A DNA stretch of 64,000 nucleotides. Origin: Pseudoalteromonas lipolytica (GTDB taxonomy: Bacteria; Pseudomonadota; Gammaproteobacteria; Enterobacterales; Alteromonadaceae). Below, piece by piece: positions 46,310 to 56,296 of the stretch. The stretch's first letter is position 1, and the number at the start of each line of letters is the position of its first letter. A program made the position numbers and the translations under genes. The stretch spans positions 1 to 64,000 of the forward strand of contig NZ_FPAZ01000012.1 of NCBI RefSeq assembly GCF_900116435.1, in the 5' to 3' direction. The notes under the pieces are model-generated. The model saw only the letters and a list, made by a program, of their open reading frames with translations, was not told where the DNA came from and searched no databases.

Positions 46310-47089
46310 TTAAGCCCTTTTTGCTTGCTTAAACAGTGAATAGAAATTATCTGTCGTTGCGTTAGACAATTCGTTAAAAGTAAGCCCTTTTAACTCAGCA
46401 ATATAATACGCAACGTCTTCTACATACGCGGGTTGGTTTGTTTTTCCACGGTATGGTACAGGGGCTAAATAAGGCGAATCTGTTTCGATTAAGAGCCGAT
46501 CTAATGGGATTTTCTTCACAACGTCTTTTAGTTCAACGGCATTTTTAAATGTGACAATGCCTGAAATCGAAATATAAAAGCCCATATCAATCGCTTTCTT
46601 AGCCATATCCCAATCTTCAGTGAAACAATGCAGTACACCACCACATTTTTCAGCATTATGAGCGCGCATCAGGTTAATTGTGTCCTCACGCGCATCTCGA
46701 GTGTGAATGATAAGGGGTTTGTTAAGCTCATTAGCAACGTCTATATGCCCAACAAAGCTCTCTTGCTGAACGATATGCGTTTCTTTTGAGTAATAATAAT
46801 CAAGACCTGTTTCACCAATTGCAACGACTTTATCGTGAGTAGCAAGGTTGATCAGTTGGTGTTTATCAAGTGCATCTTTTTGATCAAGAGGGTGTACGCC
46901 ACACGAAGCGGATACATCTGGATAATCTTTAATTTTTTCAAGCATGCTTGGAAACTGCTCCAAAGTCACACTAACACATAAAAAGTGTTCGACTTGCTTT
47001 GCACGTGCGTTTTCAAGTACTTGGTCTAAATTAAGGTCGAGTTTGTCGAAGTCAAGACGGTCTAAATGACAATGAGAATCTACAATCAT
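46310..47089 (-). CDS. TatD-family metal-dependent hydrolase (YcfH-like)
   Basis: The 259-residue protein has the metal-binding DSHCHLDRLDF near the start, AIGETGLDYYYSKET, IIHTRDAREDT, LHCFTED, and ETDSPYLAPVPYRGKTNQP, which are the five TatD signatures. Relatives are Mg-dependent deoxyribonucleases. The position after holB and pilZ matches ycfH in E. coli and Pseudomonas. Confidence 0.92.
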   Translation of the reverse strand: MIVDSHCHLDRLDFDKLDLNLDQVLENARAKQVEHFLCVSVTLEQFPSMLEKIKDYPDVSASCGVHPLDQKDALDKHQLINLATHDKVVAIGETGLDYYYSKETHIVQQESFVGHIDVANELNKPLIIHTRDAREDTINLMRAHNAEKCGGVLHCFTEDWDMAKKAIDMGFYISISGIVTFKNAVELKDVVKKIPLDRLLIETDSPYLAPVPYRGKTNQPAYVEDVAYYIAELKGLTFNELSNATTDNFYSLFKQAKRA

Positions 47090-47101
47090 GGTACTACTTT
47101 T

Positions 47102-47428
47102 TTACATGGTATACGTCGGATTGTCAGAGTTTAACATAGTACCCAGCAGTTTTTCGATCTTGGCATTTAAATTGGTTTTATCGTCGATAAAGCTTATACC
47201 AATACCTGGCGGATTCGAGCTTTGTGCACCTTGTGGGGTTATCCAAGCAACCTTCCCAGTAATTACGTCATCTTCTAAAGCATCTGGTAATGTCACTTTT
47301 AAAGCCAATGAATGCCCCATTTCAAACCGCATATTAGTACGTACAAACAAACCACCATTTTTTATGAAAGGCATGTAACAGCGATATAATTCTTCTAAAT
47401 CTTCGATATCTACTAATAATTCTTGCAC
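47102..47428 (-). CDS. pilZ: PilZ domain protein (type IV pilus assembly PilZ-like)
   Basis: The 108-residue protein matches PilZ, which helps type IV pilus assembly: LYRCYMPFIKNGGLFVRT at the start, then LKVTLPD, and GKVAWITPQG near residue 60. The c-di-GMP motif RxxxR is absent, as in the founding PilZ. The start is GTG with AGGA seven bases upstream. It lies between holB and tatD, the conserved place. Confidence 0.87.
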   Translation of the reverse strand: MQELLVDIEDLEELYRCYMPFIKNGGLFVRTNMRFEMGHSLALKVTLPDALEDDVITGKVAWITPQGAQSSNPPGIGISFIDDKTNLNAKIEKLLGTMLNSDNPTYTM

Positions 47429-47436
47429 AATATGTC

Positions 47437-48330
47437 CTAATTATGGCTTTCACGTAAAGAAAACGCTAGTTTCGAAATGGCCAGCGGCATATTCAAACCA
47501 AGCACATGTGAGCTGTTATAAATAAACTCAGAAATTGCAGATTGCGCTTTTTGATAGCTGAAAAAATCCATTCCCAATACTAATTGCGTTTTTAGATGCT
47601 CAGTTAAAAACAAAGTAAATACATTAACCAAACTTGTATCTTTATTCAGTATGTCGACTAACGCACTGAAATTATGGCTGTCTTTTATCTCAGTTGCAAA
47701 TTTATAGAGTGTATCAATAGACTCTAATTGCTGTTCATTTTGCCATTGTTCTACAAGGAGTGGTTGTTGCGAAAACAAACCTAACCAAGAATAATTAGGA
47801 ATATCTAGGGAGGCTAACCATTGTGTCGTAGTTTCTATATTAACTTTCACTTCGTGCACAGCACAACGACTGAGTATGGTCGCAGGTAATTGCGCGATTT
47901 GTTCACAGGTTAATAATAGGTAGCGGCGTAAACTTGGCTCTTCAAGCGTTTTTAATAGCGCATTGGCAGCGGCTGTGGTCATTTTATGGCACTGCTCAAG
48001 TACAACCACCTTATTACCGTTTTGAGCAGCTGAATGGTTGATAAAATCGGTAATATCACGAATTTCATCAACACCGATCGTTTGCCCGTCTACTTTAACC
48101 ACCCGTTTATCGGGATGCGTGCCTGCTTGATTTAACAAACAACTTTTACAATGACCACAGGCAACCAAATTATTGGCTGAGGCACATAACAAACCATCAG
48201 CTAGCTGCTCTACTAAGCGCTGCTTGCCAACCCCTTTATCACCATTAAACAATTGCGCATGGTGAAAACGATGCTGAGAATAGCTCTGTGCTAACTGTTG
48301 TTGTAAGGGTTCAAGCCAAGGCAGTGGCAT
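47437..48330 (-). CDS. holB: DNA polymerase III subunit delta' HolB
   Basis: The 297-residue clamp-loader subunit has an AAA-type fold: the altered P-loop FNGDKGVGKQ, a zinc-binding cluster CGHCKSC, KVVVLEQCHKMTTAAANALLKTLEEP, and ILSRCAVHEV, which retains the SRC motif. It starts one base after the tmk stop. Its length is a little below E. coli HolB (334). Confidence 0.92.
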   Translation of the reverse strand: MPLPWLEPLQQQLAQSYSQHRFHHAQLFNGDKGVGKQRLVEQLADGLLCASANNLVACGHCKSCLLNQAGTHPDKRVVKVDGQTIGVDEIRDITDFINHSAAQNGNKVVVLEQCHKMTTAAANALLKTLEEPSLRRYLLLTCEQIAQLPATILSRCAVHEVKVNIETTTQWLASLDIPNYSWLGLFSQQPLLVEQWQNEQQLESIDTLYKFATEIKDSHNFSALVDILNKDTSLVNVFTLFLTEHLKTQLVLGMDFFSYQKAQSAISEFIYNSSHVLGLNMPLAISKLAFSLRESHN

Positions 48331-48331
48331 A

Positions 48332-48958
48332 TTATTTTAAACTCTCAAAAAAGGTATCAAGTACCGTGGTGATGGCAGCATGCACTTCAGGCATCGCTTT
48401 ATTTGCGTCAACAGTTTGAATACTGGGATCATGTTCAGCAAGTGCCAAATAACGCTCACGTGTACGTTCAAAAAAGCCGAGCGCTTCTTGTTCAATTCGA
48501 TCAAGTTCTCCGCGTCCCTTCGCACGTGCAAGGCCCACAGCAGGGTCAATATCTAAATATATTGTTAAGTCTGGCTTTAAGCCTTTTAAAACCATATCAG
48601 CCAAAAAAGAGAGTTTTGATTGCTCAATACCACGACCACCCCCTTGGTAGGCTTGCGATGAGAGATCATGACGGTCTCCCAGTACCCAGGTCCCTTTATC
48701 GATTGCAGGTTTAATAACATTCGCAACAAGTTGAGACCGTGCAGCGTACATAATAAGCAATTCTGTCTCACCCGTTATTTGCTCTTCATGGGCCTGTTTT
48801 ACAATGTGACGTAGTGCTTCCGCCACAGGGGTACCACCTGGCTCACGTACATTAATAAATTCAACCTGCTTGTGCTGTAGGTAAGCTTGGCACACGGCGA
48901 TTGCCGTTGATTTTCCAGCCCCTTCAAGACCTTCAATCACTATAAATTTCGCTGTCAT
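48332..48958 (-). CDS. tmk: Thymidylate kinase
   Basis: The 208-residue enzyme phosphorylates dTMP to dTDP. It has the P-loop EGLEGAGKST (residues 9-18), DR in LGDRHDLSSQAYQG, and a lid region GRGELDRIEQE. The REPGGTPVAEALR segment is diagnostic. It is 15 bp from mltG. Confidence 0.95.
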   Translation of the reverse strand: MTAKFIVIEGLEGAGKSTAIAVCQAYLQHKQVEFINVREPGGTPVAEALRHIVKQAHEEQITGETELLIMYAARSQLVANVIKPAIDKGTWVLGDRHDLSSQAYQGGGRGIEQSKLSFLADMVLKGLKPDLTIYLDIDPAVGLARAKGRGELDRIEQEALGFFERTRERYLALAEHDPSIQTVDANKAMPEVHAAITTVLDTFFESLK

Positions 48959-48973
48959 ATGACTCTATTCTGG

Positions 48974-49954
48974 TTATTTGTTTAATTGGTACTGCTGCAC
49001 AGCACGATTATGCTCTTTCAATGTTTTTGAAAATTGATGGCTCCCATCGCCTTTCGCTACAAAATAAACATACTCTGACTCAGGCGGATTCACCGCTGCA
49101 AGTAATGCCGCTCGCGATGGCATGGCAATCGGCGTTGGCGGCAGCCCTTTAATTTTATACGTATTATACGGTGTGTAAGTGGTTAAATCTTTACGTTTAA
49201 TATCACCATCAAAGTCGGCTCCGATGCCGTAAATTACCGTTGGGTCTGTTTGTAAGCGCATATTGCTCTTTAACCGATTCGTAAAAACAGCCGATATTAA
49301 GGGCCTTTCACTTGCAAGCCCTGTTTCTTTCTCGATAATTGAGGCAAGTATCAGTGCCTCATACGGTGAGTTCAAGATTAAATCGTGTGCTCTATTTTGC
49401 CACGCATTATCGAGCTCTGTTTGCATTTTAGAGTAGGCACGCTTTAATACACTGCTGGCCGTGTCTTCACTATGATAGTGGTACGTATCAGGGAATAACC
49501 AACCTTCTAAATTTTCATCTTTATTGCTAATTTGCTTTGCTAAATTCTCTTCATCAAGGTCTTGCTTTAAATGAGTTTGCTTAGCAATGTTGGTAATTAC
49601 TTCTCTCAGTGGTTGCCCTTCAATAATAGTAAAACTAAAGCTGACTTGAGCGCCTTGATTAATGCGGCGAATATTATCGATTACAGAGGTAGAATCAAGC
49701 TCATACAAGCCTGCTTTTAAATCCGTTAAGGTCGGGTCTAACTTTGCAAGCACCTGAAATTTAAAACAACTGTCAAGCCATTGCTTACTTTGCCACTGTT
49801 TGCATAATTGATTAAATCCTGTTCCGCGGTCCACTTTAAACAGTGTGCTGTTAGTAACATTTAATGGCATACTCAATGCTGCTTGAAGTTGTTGATAGCC
49901 AATACCACAACATAGCAATGCTAATAAAAGCACGCTAACAATGACTTTTATCAC
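48974..49954 (-). CDS. mltG: Endolytic transglycosylase MltG
   Basis: The 326-residue protein has one N-terminal membrane helix and a periplasmic YceG domain with the catalytic glutamate in ASIIEKETGL, then RLQTDPTVIYG and YNTYKIKGLPPTPI. It cuts nascent peptidoglycan strands to end their elongation. The GTG start overlaps the pabC stop (GTGA). Confidence 0.93.
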   Translation of the reverse strand: MIKVIVSVLLLALLCCGIGYQQLQAALSMPLNVTNSTLFKVDRGTGFNQLCKQWQSKQWLDSCFKFQVLAKLDPTLTDLKAGLYELDSTSVIDNIRRINQGAQVSFSFTIIEGQPLREVITNIAKQTHLKQDLDEENLAKQISNKDENLEGWLFPDTYHYHSEDTASSVLKRAYSKMQTELDNAWQNRAHDLILNSPYEALILASIIEKETGLASERPLISAVFTNRLKSNMRLQTDPTVIYGIGADFDGDIKRKDLTTYTPYNTYKIKGLPPTPIAMPSRAALLAAVNPPESEYVYFVAKGDGSHQFSKTLKEHNRAVQQYQLNK

Positions 49955-50763
49955 ACATTCTCCTTGGCAAACTGGCTCGCTAATAATGCTTTACTTCGAG
50001 TAATGTCAAACTGTGTATCCGTAATGGCTGCAACAGGCACAACACCCATTAAGCTATTACACATAAAAACCGCATCCATCGCTAATAACTCTTCTACGCT
50101 AATTTGTTTAAACTCAATTGCTAACTTAGCACATAACGATTTTAGGTAAACCCCAGCAATCCCACAGTTATTTAATTGTGGCGAAAAAATCTGTTCATTT
50201 TTTATCGCAAATAAATTAGCAGCAGAGCTTTCTATTACATTGTCATTAATATCAAGCACTACAACATCGTCGCAATTAAGTGTGTTCATTTGATTTTTAA
50301 TGAGCACTTGCTCGAGGCGGTTTAAGGTTTTTAAACCGGCAAGCACAGGCTGATGTGCAAGTTTAATACTGCTTATAGCGAGTGAAACCCCCTGCTCTTG
50401 CCATGTTTTATAATGTGCAACAGCAGGTAATACCGTGATAAGAACTTGAATCGAAGGCGCTTCAGGTAAGCCGTAACCTCGGCCGCCACTGCCGCGGGTA
50501 ATAACAATTTTTAAAATGCCTGATTGCATATCGCCTATGGCCTGAAGCGAGGCATTTTCTATTGCCATGACATCTAAAGTTGGGAATGCTAAGCGCGCTG
50601 CACATTCTATTAAACGGGCTTTATGCAATGGCCAGTGCTCTATACTGGCATCATTAATGCGAGCCGTCGTGAAGAAGCCATCACCATAGTTAAGACCACG
50701 ATCTTGAAAGCTGACCATGGTGTGGTCGTTGGTTATAATTATTGTTTGTTTAAATTTACTCAT
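49951..50763 (-). CDS. pabC: Aminodeoxychorismate lyase PabC
   Basis: The 270-residue PLP enzyme makes p-aminobenzoate from aminodeoxychorismate for folate synthesis. The active-site lysine lies in AGLKTLNRLEQ, and the fold-IV features GLNYGDGFFTTARI and SSAANLFAI are present. A fabF terminator lies immediately before its start codon, so its expression may rest on read-through. Confidence 0.92.
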   Translation of the reverse strand: MSKFKQTIIITNDHTMVSFQDRGLNYGDGFFTTARINDASIEHWPLHKARLIECAARLAFPTLDVMAIENASLQAIGDMQSGILKIVITRGSGGRGYGLPEAPSIQVLITVLPAVAHYKTWQEQGVSLAISSIKLAHQPVLAGLKTLNRLEQVLIKNQMNTLNCDDVVVLDINDNVIESSAANLFAIKNEQIFSPQLNNCGIAGVYLKSLCAKLAIEFKQISVEELLAMDAVFMCNSLMGVVPVAAITDTQFDITRSKALLASQFAKENV

Positions 50764-50764
50764 A

Positions 50765-50792
50765 TAAAAAAGCCCAGTTAAACAACTGGGCT
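50765..50792 (-). terminator. Terminator after fabF
   Basis: A 9-bp stem (50771-50779 with 50784-50792) is followed on the minus strand by TTTTTT. It ends two bases before the pabC start codon. Confidence 0.8.
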
Positions 50793-50822
50793 CTTCTTAA
50801 TTTAGTCCGTTGTTACCGGCAA

Positions 50823-52061
50823 TTATACCTTTTTAAATAGCAACGAGCCATTAGTACCACCAAAACCAAACGAATTACACAGTGCATAATCCAATTTAGC
50901 GTCACGTGCCGTGTGCGGTACATAGTCTAAATCACACCCTTCATCAGGATTATCAAGGTTAATTGTTGGGCTTACTTTTTGGTCTTGTAAAGACAAAATA
51001 GTAATAATAGACTCAACAGAGCCCGCTGCACCTAACAAATGACCCATCATTGATTTAGACGAACTAACCATCACATCTTTTGCTGCATCACCAAAAATTG
51101 ATTTAACAGCCGATGTTTCAGCTTTATCACCTGCATGCGTTGAAGTACCATGCGCGTTAATGTAGCCCACTTGGTCAGCATTTACTTGTGCATCTTTCAA
51201 CGCATTTTCCATAGCAAGTGCTGCCCCAGCGCCATCTTCTGGCGGTGAGGTCATGTGGTAAGCATCACCACTCATACCAAAACCTACAAGCTCTGCATAA
51301 ATGTTTGCACCACGTGCTTTTGCATGCTCATACTCTTCCAGTACGATAACACCTGCACCATCGGCCAGAACAAAACCATCGCGGTCTTTATCCCACGGAC
51401 GAGATGCGGCTTGTGGATCATCATTACGTGTTGATAATGCACGAGCTGCATTAAATCCGCCCATACCAATTGGCGTAGATGCTTTTTCAGCACCACCCGC
51501 AACCATCGCATCAGCATCACCGTATGCAATCATACGCGCTGCATGACCAATGTTATGCAAACCTGTTGTACAGGCCGTAACAATTGAGATATTAGGACCA
51601 CGTAGCCCATGCATGATCGATAAGTGACCCGAAATCATGTTAATGATGGTCGACGGTACGTAGAACGGAGAAAGCTTACGCGGACCACTGTTTAATAGTT
51701 TTACGTGGTTTTCTTCGATTAACGTTAAACCACCGATGCCCGAACCCACTGCGACGCCAACGCGTGTCGCGTTTTCGTCAGTGATTTCTAAGCCAGAATC
51801 TTGTAGTGCTTGTACACCCGCTGCAATGCCATATTGGATAAACAAATCCATTTTTTTTGCATCTTTCGGTGACATGTAAGCTGATGCATCAAAGTCATTC
51901 AGCAAACCTGCGAATTTGGTGCCGAAACTTGAGGTATCGAAATGCGTGATAGTTTGAATACCACTTTTACCGTTTAACAAACCTTGCCAAGTAGATTCAA
52001 CATCATTACCTAGCGGTGTCAACATTCCTAAGCCAGTTACGACGACTCGACGTTTAGCCAC
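50823..52061 (-). CDS. fabF: Beta-ketoacyl-ACP synthase II FabF
   Basis: The 412-residue condensing enzyme elongates acyl-ACP. The catalytic triad is the cysteine in [10 protein letters not shown] and the histidines in [11 protein letters not shown] and [12 protein letters not shown]. The GTG start has GGAGG upstream. It follows acpP by 117 bp, which holds a hairpin. Confidence 0.95.
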   Translation of the reverse strand: MAKRRVVVTGLGMLTPLGNDVESTWQGLLNGKSGIQTITHFDTSSFGTKFAGLLNDFDASAYMSPKDAKKMDLFIQYGIAAGVQALQDSGLEITDENATRVGVAVGSGIGGLTLIEENHVKLLNSGPRKLSPFYVPSTIINMISGHLSIMHGLRGPNISIVTACTTGLHNIGHAARMIAYGDADAMVAGGAEKASTPIGMGGFNAARALSTRNDDPQAASRPWDKDRDGFVLADGAGVIVLEEYEHAKARGANIYAELVGFGMSGDAYHMTSPPEDGAGAALAMENALKDAQVNADQVGYINAHGTSTHAGDKAETSAVKSIFGDAAKDVMVSSSKSMMGHLLGAAGSVESIITILSLQDQKVSPTINLDNPDEGCDLDYVPHTARDAKLDYALCNSFGFGGTNGSLLFKKV

Positions 52062-52136
52062 GGGTTGCCTCCAATAAGGAAATTATTTTAGGTGGGGTGT
52101 ATACCAAAATATTCAGTATCATTCTTTAGATAGACT

Positions 52137-52159
52137 AAGGGCAGCCTAAAGCTGCCCTT
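52137..52159. terminator. Hairpin between acpP and fabF
   Basis: A 9-bp stem AAGGGCAGC/GCTGCCCTT (52137-52145, 52151-52159) has no T-run on the coding side. It may partly end or stabilise the abundant acpP message. Confidence 0.5.
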
Positions 52160-52178
52160 AAAATCAAAATGCGATTGA

Positions 52179-52415
52179 TTACTCAGCGTGAGCTGTAACG
52201 TAATCGATTGCAGCTTGAACTGTAGTGATCTTTTCAGCTTCTTCGTCTGGGATCTCAGTGTCGAACTCTTCTTCAAGAGCCATTACTAGTTCTACAGTAT
52301 CAAGTGAATCAGCACCTAAGTCGTCAACGAAAGAAGCTTCATGTTTTACTTCTTCTTCTTTAACACCTAGTTGCTCGATAATAATTTTCTTTACGCGTTC
52401 TTGGATGTCGCTCAT
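52179..52415 (-). CDS. acpP: Acyl carrier protein AcpP
   Basis: The 78-residue acidic carrier protein has the phosphopantetheine serine S37 in [12 protein letters not shown]. The start at MSDIQERV (52415) is set by conservation and by AAGGAAAG upstream. It has its own 238-bp leader with two hairpins, in line with separate high expression. Confidence 0.97.
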   Translation of the reverse strand: MSDIQERVKKIIIEQLGVKEEEVKHEASFVDDLGADSLDTVELVMALEEEFDTEIPDEEAEKITTVQAAIDYVTAHAE

Positions 52416-52458
52416 TCTTCTTTCCTTTATTAAATACGCCAATGCGTTATTTTCAGAT

Positions 52459-52479
52459 TGCGGCGTAGTTTACGCCGCA
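52459..52479 (-). promoter_or_regulatory. Hairpin in the acpP leader
   Basis: A GC-rich 9-bp perfect stem TGCGGCGTA/TACGCCGCA with a three-base loop sits 44 bp ahead of the acpP start. It may stabilise the leader RNA or act as an attenuator. Confidence 0.4.
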
Positions 52480-52627
52480 TAATTCTGTGATTCAAGGATT
52501 TGCTGATAATTACTTATCTGGTCAAACCTCTTGATTGGTATTTGTTCATTTATCGCTTATTTTCATAGCGAATTCAAGTATGTTTAAAGCAAGATCACAA
52601 AAAATTCAACATTTTTCGATAATCTTT

Positions 52628-52649
52628 TGTTAGCACTTTGGTGCTAACA
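52628..52649 (-). terminator. Hairpin after fabG
   Basis: A 9-bp stem TGTTAGCAC/GTGCTAACA lies 5 bp past the fabG stop. It lacks a T-run on the minus strand, so it is a weak terminator or a 3'-end stabiliser. Confidence 0.45.
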
Positions 52650-52653
52650 TTCA

Positions 52654-53400
52654 TTAAACCATGTACATCGCGCCATTTACGTGCAATGTTTCACCCGATA
52701 CATACGCAGCTGCGTCAGATGCTAAATAACACACTGCGGCTGCAATTTCTTCAGGCTGACCTAAACGACCCGCTGGCACATTTGCTAGCGTGGCTGCTTT
52801 TTGCTCATCTGTCAGCTCATCAGTCATGTCTGTTTGGATAAATCCAGGCGCTACAACGTTAACCGTGATACCACGAGACGCCACTTCGCGTGCAAGTGAT
52901 TTAGTAAAACCAATCACACCTGCTTTTGCTGCAGCATAGTTTGCTTGACCCGCATTACCCATCGTGCCTACAACTGAACCAATGTTGATGATACGGCCAT
53001 TTTTCTTTTTCATCATAGGACGTAAAACAGCTTTAGATAAACGGAAAACAGAGCTTAAGTTGGTGTCAATAATGTCATCCCACTCGCCGTCTTTCATTCG
53101 CATAAGTAAATTATCGCGCGTAATACCCGCATTATTTACTAATACATCAATATCACCTAAATCAGCTTTGATCGCAGCAAGTGTTGCTTCAATCGACTCT
53201 GGATCAGTCACGTTTAACGCATAACCTTTACCATTATCGCCTAAGTACTCACTGATTTTTGCAGCACCTGATTCGCTTGTCGCTGTGCCCGCAACTTTTG
53301 CACCTTGTGCCACTAAGGTATTCGCAATCGCTTTACCTATACCGCGGCTAGCACCTGTGATAAGGACAACTTTGCCCTCAAGAGAAAATAAATTTGTCAT
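52654..53400 (-). CDS. fabG: 3-oxoacyl-ACP reductase FabG
   Basis: The 248-residue NADPH-dependent reductase of the SDR family has TGASRGIGKA at the cofactor loop, NNAGITRDNLLMRM, and the Ser-Tyr-Lys triad in NIGSVVGTMGNAGQANYAAAKAG. It is 11 bp behind fabD. Confidence 0.96.
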   Translation of the reverse strand: MTNLFSLEGKVVLITGASRGIGKAIANTLVAQGAKVAGTATSESGAAKISEYLGDNGKGYALNVTDPESIEATLAAIKADLGDIDVLVNNAGITRDNLLMRMKDGEWDDIIDTNLSSVFRLSKAVLRPMMKKKNGRIINIGSVVGTMGNAGQANYAAAKAGVIGFTKSLAREVASRGITVNVVAPGFIQTDMTDELTDEQKAATLANVPAGRLGQPEEIAAAVCYLASDAAAYVSGETLHVNGAMYMV

Positions 53401-53411
53401 TCTATTCCTAC

Positions 53412-54338
53412 TTATTTCGCTTCATCAATCGTAGCTTGCGTGTTTACCGCTGCGCATACCATTGCTTTATCAATACGTTTAGCCAGACCCGTTAATACTT
53501 TGCCTGGGCCAAATTCATAGCTTTGTGTAATGCCTTGCGCTACAAGGGCTTGTACAGTTTCGGTCCAGCGTACTGGGCTGTATAGTTGACGTACTAGCGC
53601 ATCTTTAATTGCTTCACTTGATTGCTCTGCTTTAACGTCAACATTATTAATTACATCACACTTAGGTGTATTAAATGTTAAAGCGGCTAAATCAGCGGCT
53701 AATTTTTCTGCCGCAGGTTTCATTAACTCACAGTGTGAAGGCACGCTTACAGCAAGCGGTAAGGCACGTTTTGCACCTGCTTCTTTACACGCTTCTGATG
53801 CGCGCTCTACCGCGGCCTTGTGGCCTGCAATAACAACTTGGCCAGGTGAATTATAATTAACTGGTGAAACCACTTCGCCATTAGCCGATGCTTCACATGC
53901 GGCTTTAATTTCATCATCACCTAAACCGATAATAGCTGCCATAGAACCGGTACCCGCTGGTACTGCTTCTTGCATATATAAACCACGGTTTTCAACAAGC
54001 TTGACGGCTTCGCTTAAACTAACAACGCCTGCACAAACAAGCGCTGAATACTCGCCTAAACTGTGGCCAGCCATAACAACGTCTGCATCAGGGTTTGCTG
54101 CTAACCATTGGCGGTAAATTGCCACACTGGCAGTTAACAAGGCCGGTTGTGTACGATGGGTTTGATTTAATTCTTCTTCTGGACCATTAAGTACAAGTGC
54201 AGCTAGATCATAGCCAAGCGCGTCTGATGCTTCTGCAAATGTTGCTTTAACAATATCAGAATCGGCTAAAAGTTCAGATACCATGCCCACAGTTTGTGAG
54301 CCTTGACCTGGAAATACGAGTGCAATTTTATGTGCCAT
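53412..54338 (-). CDS. fabD: Malonyl-CoA:ACP transacylase FabD
   Basis: The 308-residue enzyme loads malonate on ACP. It has FPGQGSQTVGM at the start, the nucleophile in GHSLGEYSALV, and the histidine in SVPSHCELM. It follows plsX by 71 bp, where fabH is expected but absent. Confidence 0.96.
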   Translation of the reverse strand: MAHKIALVFPGQGSQTVGMVSELLADSDIVKATFAEASDALGYDLAALVLNGPEEELNQTHRTQPALLTASVAIYRQWLAANPDADVVMAGHSLGEYSALVCAGVVSLSEAVKLVENRGLYMQEAVPAGTGSMAAIIGLGDDEIKAACEASANGEVVSPVNYNSPGQVVIAGHKAAVERASEACKEAGAKRALPLAVSVPSHCELMKPAAEKLAADLAALTFNTPKCDVINNVDVKAEQSSEAIKDALVRQLYSPVRWTETVQALVAQGITQSYEFGPGKVLTGLAKRIDKAMVCAAVNTQATIDEAK

Positions 54339-54409
54339 ACTTTGCTCTTATCATTAAACAAAAAAATAATTCTTTCGTAGGCAGCATAACAAGTTTTTTA
54401 AATGCTGCA

Positions 54410-55438
54410 CTACTTTATTGTTGGATGTGTTTGCTCAAAAATCGCAGCGATTTTTTCAGGGAGTTGGCGTTCGACTTCCCGCACGGCTTCATCTATAGCA
54501 GCATGGAACGCCTTTGCAGAGGCATTACCATGGCTTTTAACAACAATACCGCGCAATCCTACCAGACTTGCGCCATTATACTGGTCGGGGTTCACCCGCT
54601 TGTAGAGCTTTTTTATCACTGGACGCAATAAAAACGCCAAACATTTGTATAAAAAATGTTTGTGTAAGGCTTTCGTTAATTTATGCATGATAAGTTTGGC
54701 AATCCCTTCACAGGTTTTTAATGCCACATTACCTACGAATCCTTCGCACACAATCACATCGGCTTTGCCACTGAAAATATCGCTACCTTCACTGTAACCT
54801 GTGTAGTTGAGATATTTACATTGCTGCATTAGTTGTGCAGCTTGCTTTATTCCCTCATGCCCTTTGATGTCTTCAGAGCCAATATTTAATAAACTAACGC
54901 GAGGATTATCACAGCCAAGCGCTTGTCCTGCGACCACAGAGCCCATAATGCCAAACTGATAAAGTGTTTGCGCATCGCAATGCACATTGGCCCCTAAATC
55001 TAATAGATAAACGGGATCTTTTCGCTCAGTAGGGACGGCTGAAATAAGGGCTGGTCGTTTTACACCCGGTAGCATCTTTAATACATAATGCGCCATAAAA
55101 AATAACGCGCCAGTATTACCCGAGCTTACACAGGCTTGCGCTTCACCCGATTTAACTAAATCAAGGGCAACTCGCATTGAGGAATCTTTTTTTGAACGAA
55201 CAGCTGAAGCGGGTTCACACGCATTAGTAACAACTTCACTACAATGACGAATGATTAATCGCGGATGAGAAAGCGAATCAAGCGCTTCAAGTTCTTTAAG
55301 AATAACTTGCTGATTACCACATAAGATCAGTCTTAAGTTGGTATTAGCATTTACCGCTCTTACGGCGGCGGGGATAGATGAACGGGGGCCGTAATCGCCC
55401 CCCATCATATCTAACGCTATGGTTAGATTGGTCAGCAT
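54410..55438 (-). CDS. plsX: Phosphate acyltransferase PlsX
   Basis: The 342-residue enzyme converts acyl-ACP to acyl-phosphate for phospholipid synthesis. It has the family start [33 protein letters not shown] and [16 protein letters not shown]. It lies between rpmF and fabD. Confidence 0.95.
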   Translation of the reverse strand: MLTNLTIALDMMGGDYGPRSSIPAAVRAVNANTNLRLILCGNQQVILKELEALDSLSHPRLIIRHCSEVVTNACEPASAVRSKKDSSMRVALDLVKSGEAQACVSSGNTGALFFMAHYVLKMLPGVKRPALISAVPTERKDPVYLLDLGANVHCDAQTLYQFGIMGSVVAGQALGCDNPRVSLLNIGSEDIKGHEGIKQAAQLMQQCKYLNYTGYSEGSDIFSGKADVIVCEGFVGNVALKTCEGIAKLIMHKLTKALHKHFLYKCLAFLLRPVIKKLYKRVNPDQYNGASLVGLRGIVVKSHGNASAKAFHAAIDEAVREVERQLPEKIAAIFEQTHPTIK

Positions 55439-55449
55439 ATAGCAATCTC

Positions 55450-55620
55450 TTAGTTAGAAATTACTTTAACGCCTTTATAGTAACCGTCAGCAGTTACGTG
55501 GTGACGACGGTGAGTCTCACCAGAAACTTGGTCTACAGTTAAAGTTGGACCACTGATCGCATCGTGTGAACGGCGCATGCCGCGTCTTGCACGAGACTTT
55601 TTGCTTTTTTGTACAGCCAT
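55450..55620 (-). CDS. rpmF: 50S ribosomal protein L32
   Basis: This 56-residue basic ribosomal protein begins [17 protein letters not shown] and ends GVKVISN, with [11 protein letters not shown] in the middle. It is the zinc-free form without cysteines. It sits between yceD and plsX, 11 bp from the plsX start, as in other gammaproteobacteria. Confidence 0.97.
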   Translation of the reverse strand: MAVQKSKKSRARRGMRRSHDAISGPTLTVDQVSGETHRRHHVTADGYYKGVKVISN

Positions 55621-55630
55621 TAGTCTTCTC

Positions 55631-56155
55631 CTAAGAATCTTTCTTAAGTTGTTTCAAAATATCAAATGGATTTGGTTTGTCATCTTTTGCTGATAATTTA
55701 CCAAAGCTTGTAGGCTCTGATGAATAACTGCACGAGGCTTCGTTGTGTGTAGGCACTATAGGAATTGCCAAAATCAGTTCGTCTTCGATTAACTCAAACA
55801 CGTTGATTTCGCCATTTTCGTCCAGTTCTACTTCATCGTAACCTTCAGGAAGATGATCTGACTCTGCATCCAAACCGACTGGCGAATACACAAAGTCTTG
55901 ATCCAAATCCAACCCTAATTCACCATTGCAGCGTTGACAAGTTACGGTTACATGTACTGATAAATTACCACTTATCACTACTAAACCCTGGTCATCAATT
56001 TTGCAATGAATCTTTACCGCTATTTCACCTGCTTCTTCCTGCACAACTTGCTCTAAACGAGAAAGTTTTTCAAGCGGTACAATACCGTCATACGTTAAAC
56101 GATGTTGTGCTGCTTTGCTGGGATGAAGAGTGATGGGAATTTTCACCTTTTGCAT
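55631..56155 (-). CDS. yceD: YceD/DUF177 family protein (23S rRNA accumulation protein)
   Basis: The 174-residue acidic protein has the DUF177 features [17 protein letters not shown] and [29 protein letters not shown]. In E. coli the gene is upstream of rpmF and affects 23S rRNA build-up. The ATG at 56155 opens the minus-strand core block. Confidence 0.92.
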   Translation of the reverse strand: MQKVKIPITLHPSKAAQHRLTYDGIVPLEKLSRLEQVVQEEAGEIAVKIHCKIDDQGLVVISGNLSVHVTVTCQRCNGELGLDLDQDFVYSPVGLDAESDHLPEGYDEVELDENGEINVFELIEDELILAIPIVPTHNEASCSYSSEPTSFGKLSAKDDKPNPFDILKQLKKDS

Positions 56156-56296
56156 AGGGGCTGCATCATATAGATAGTTAGTTGGTTAGTCAAAGTAAAA
56201 AACCAATTTTAGTCGGTTTTTAACGATCTTCTGCTTTGTTTTCGGATTCATTGTGGCTTATCCTTGCCAAAAGACATTTTATACCCAGAATATTTT

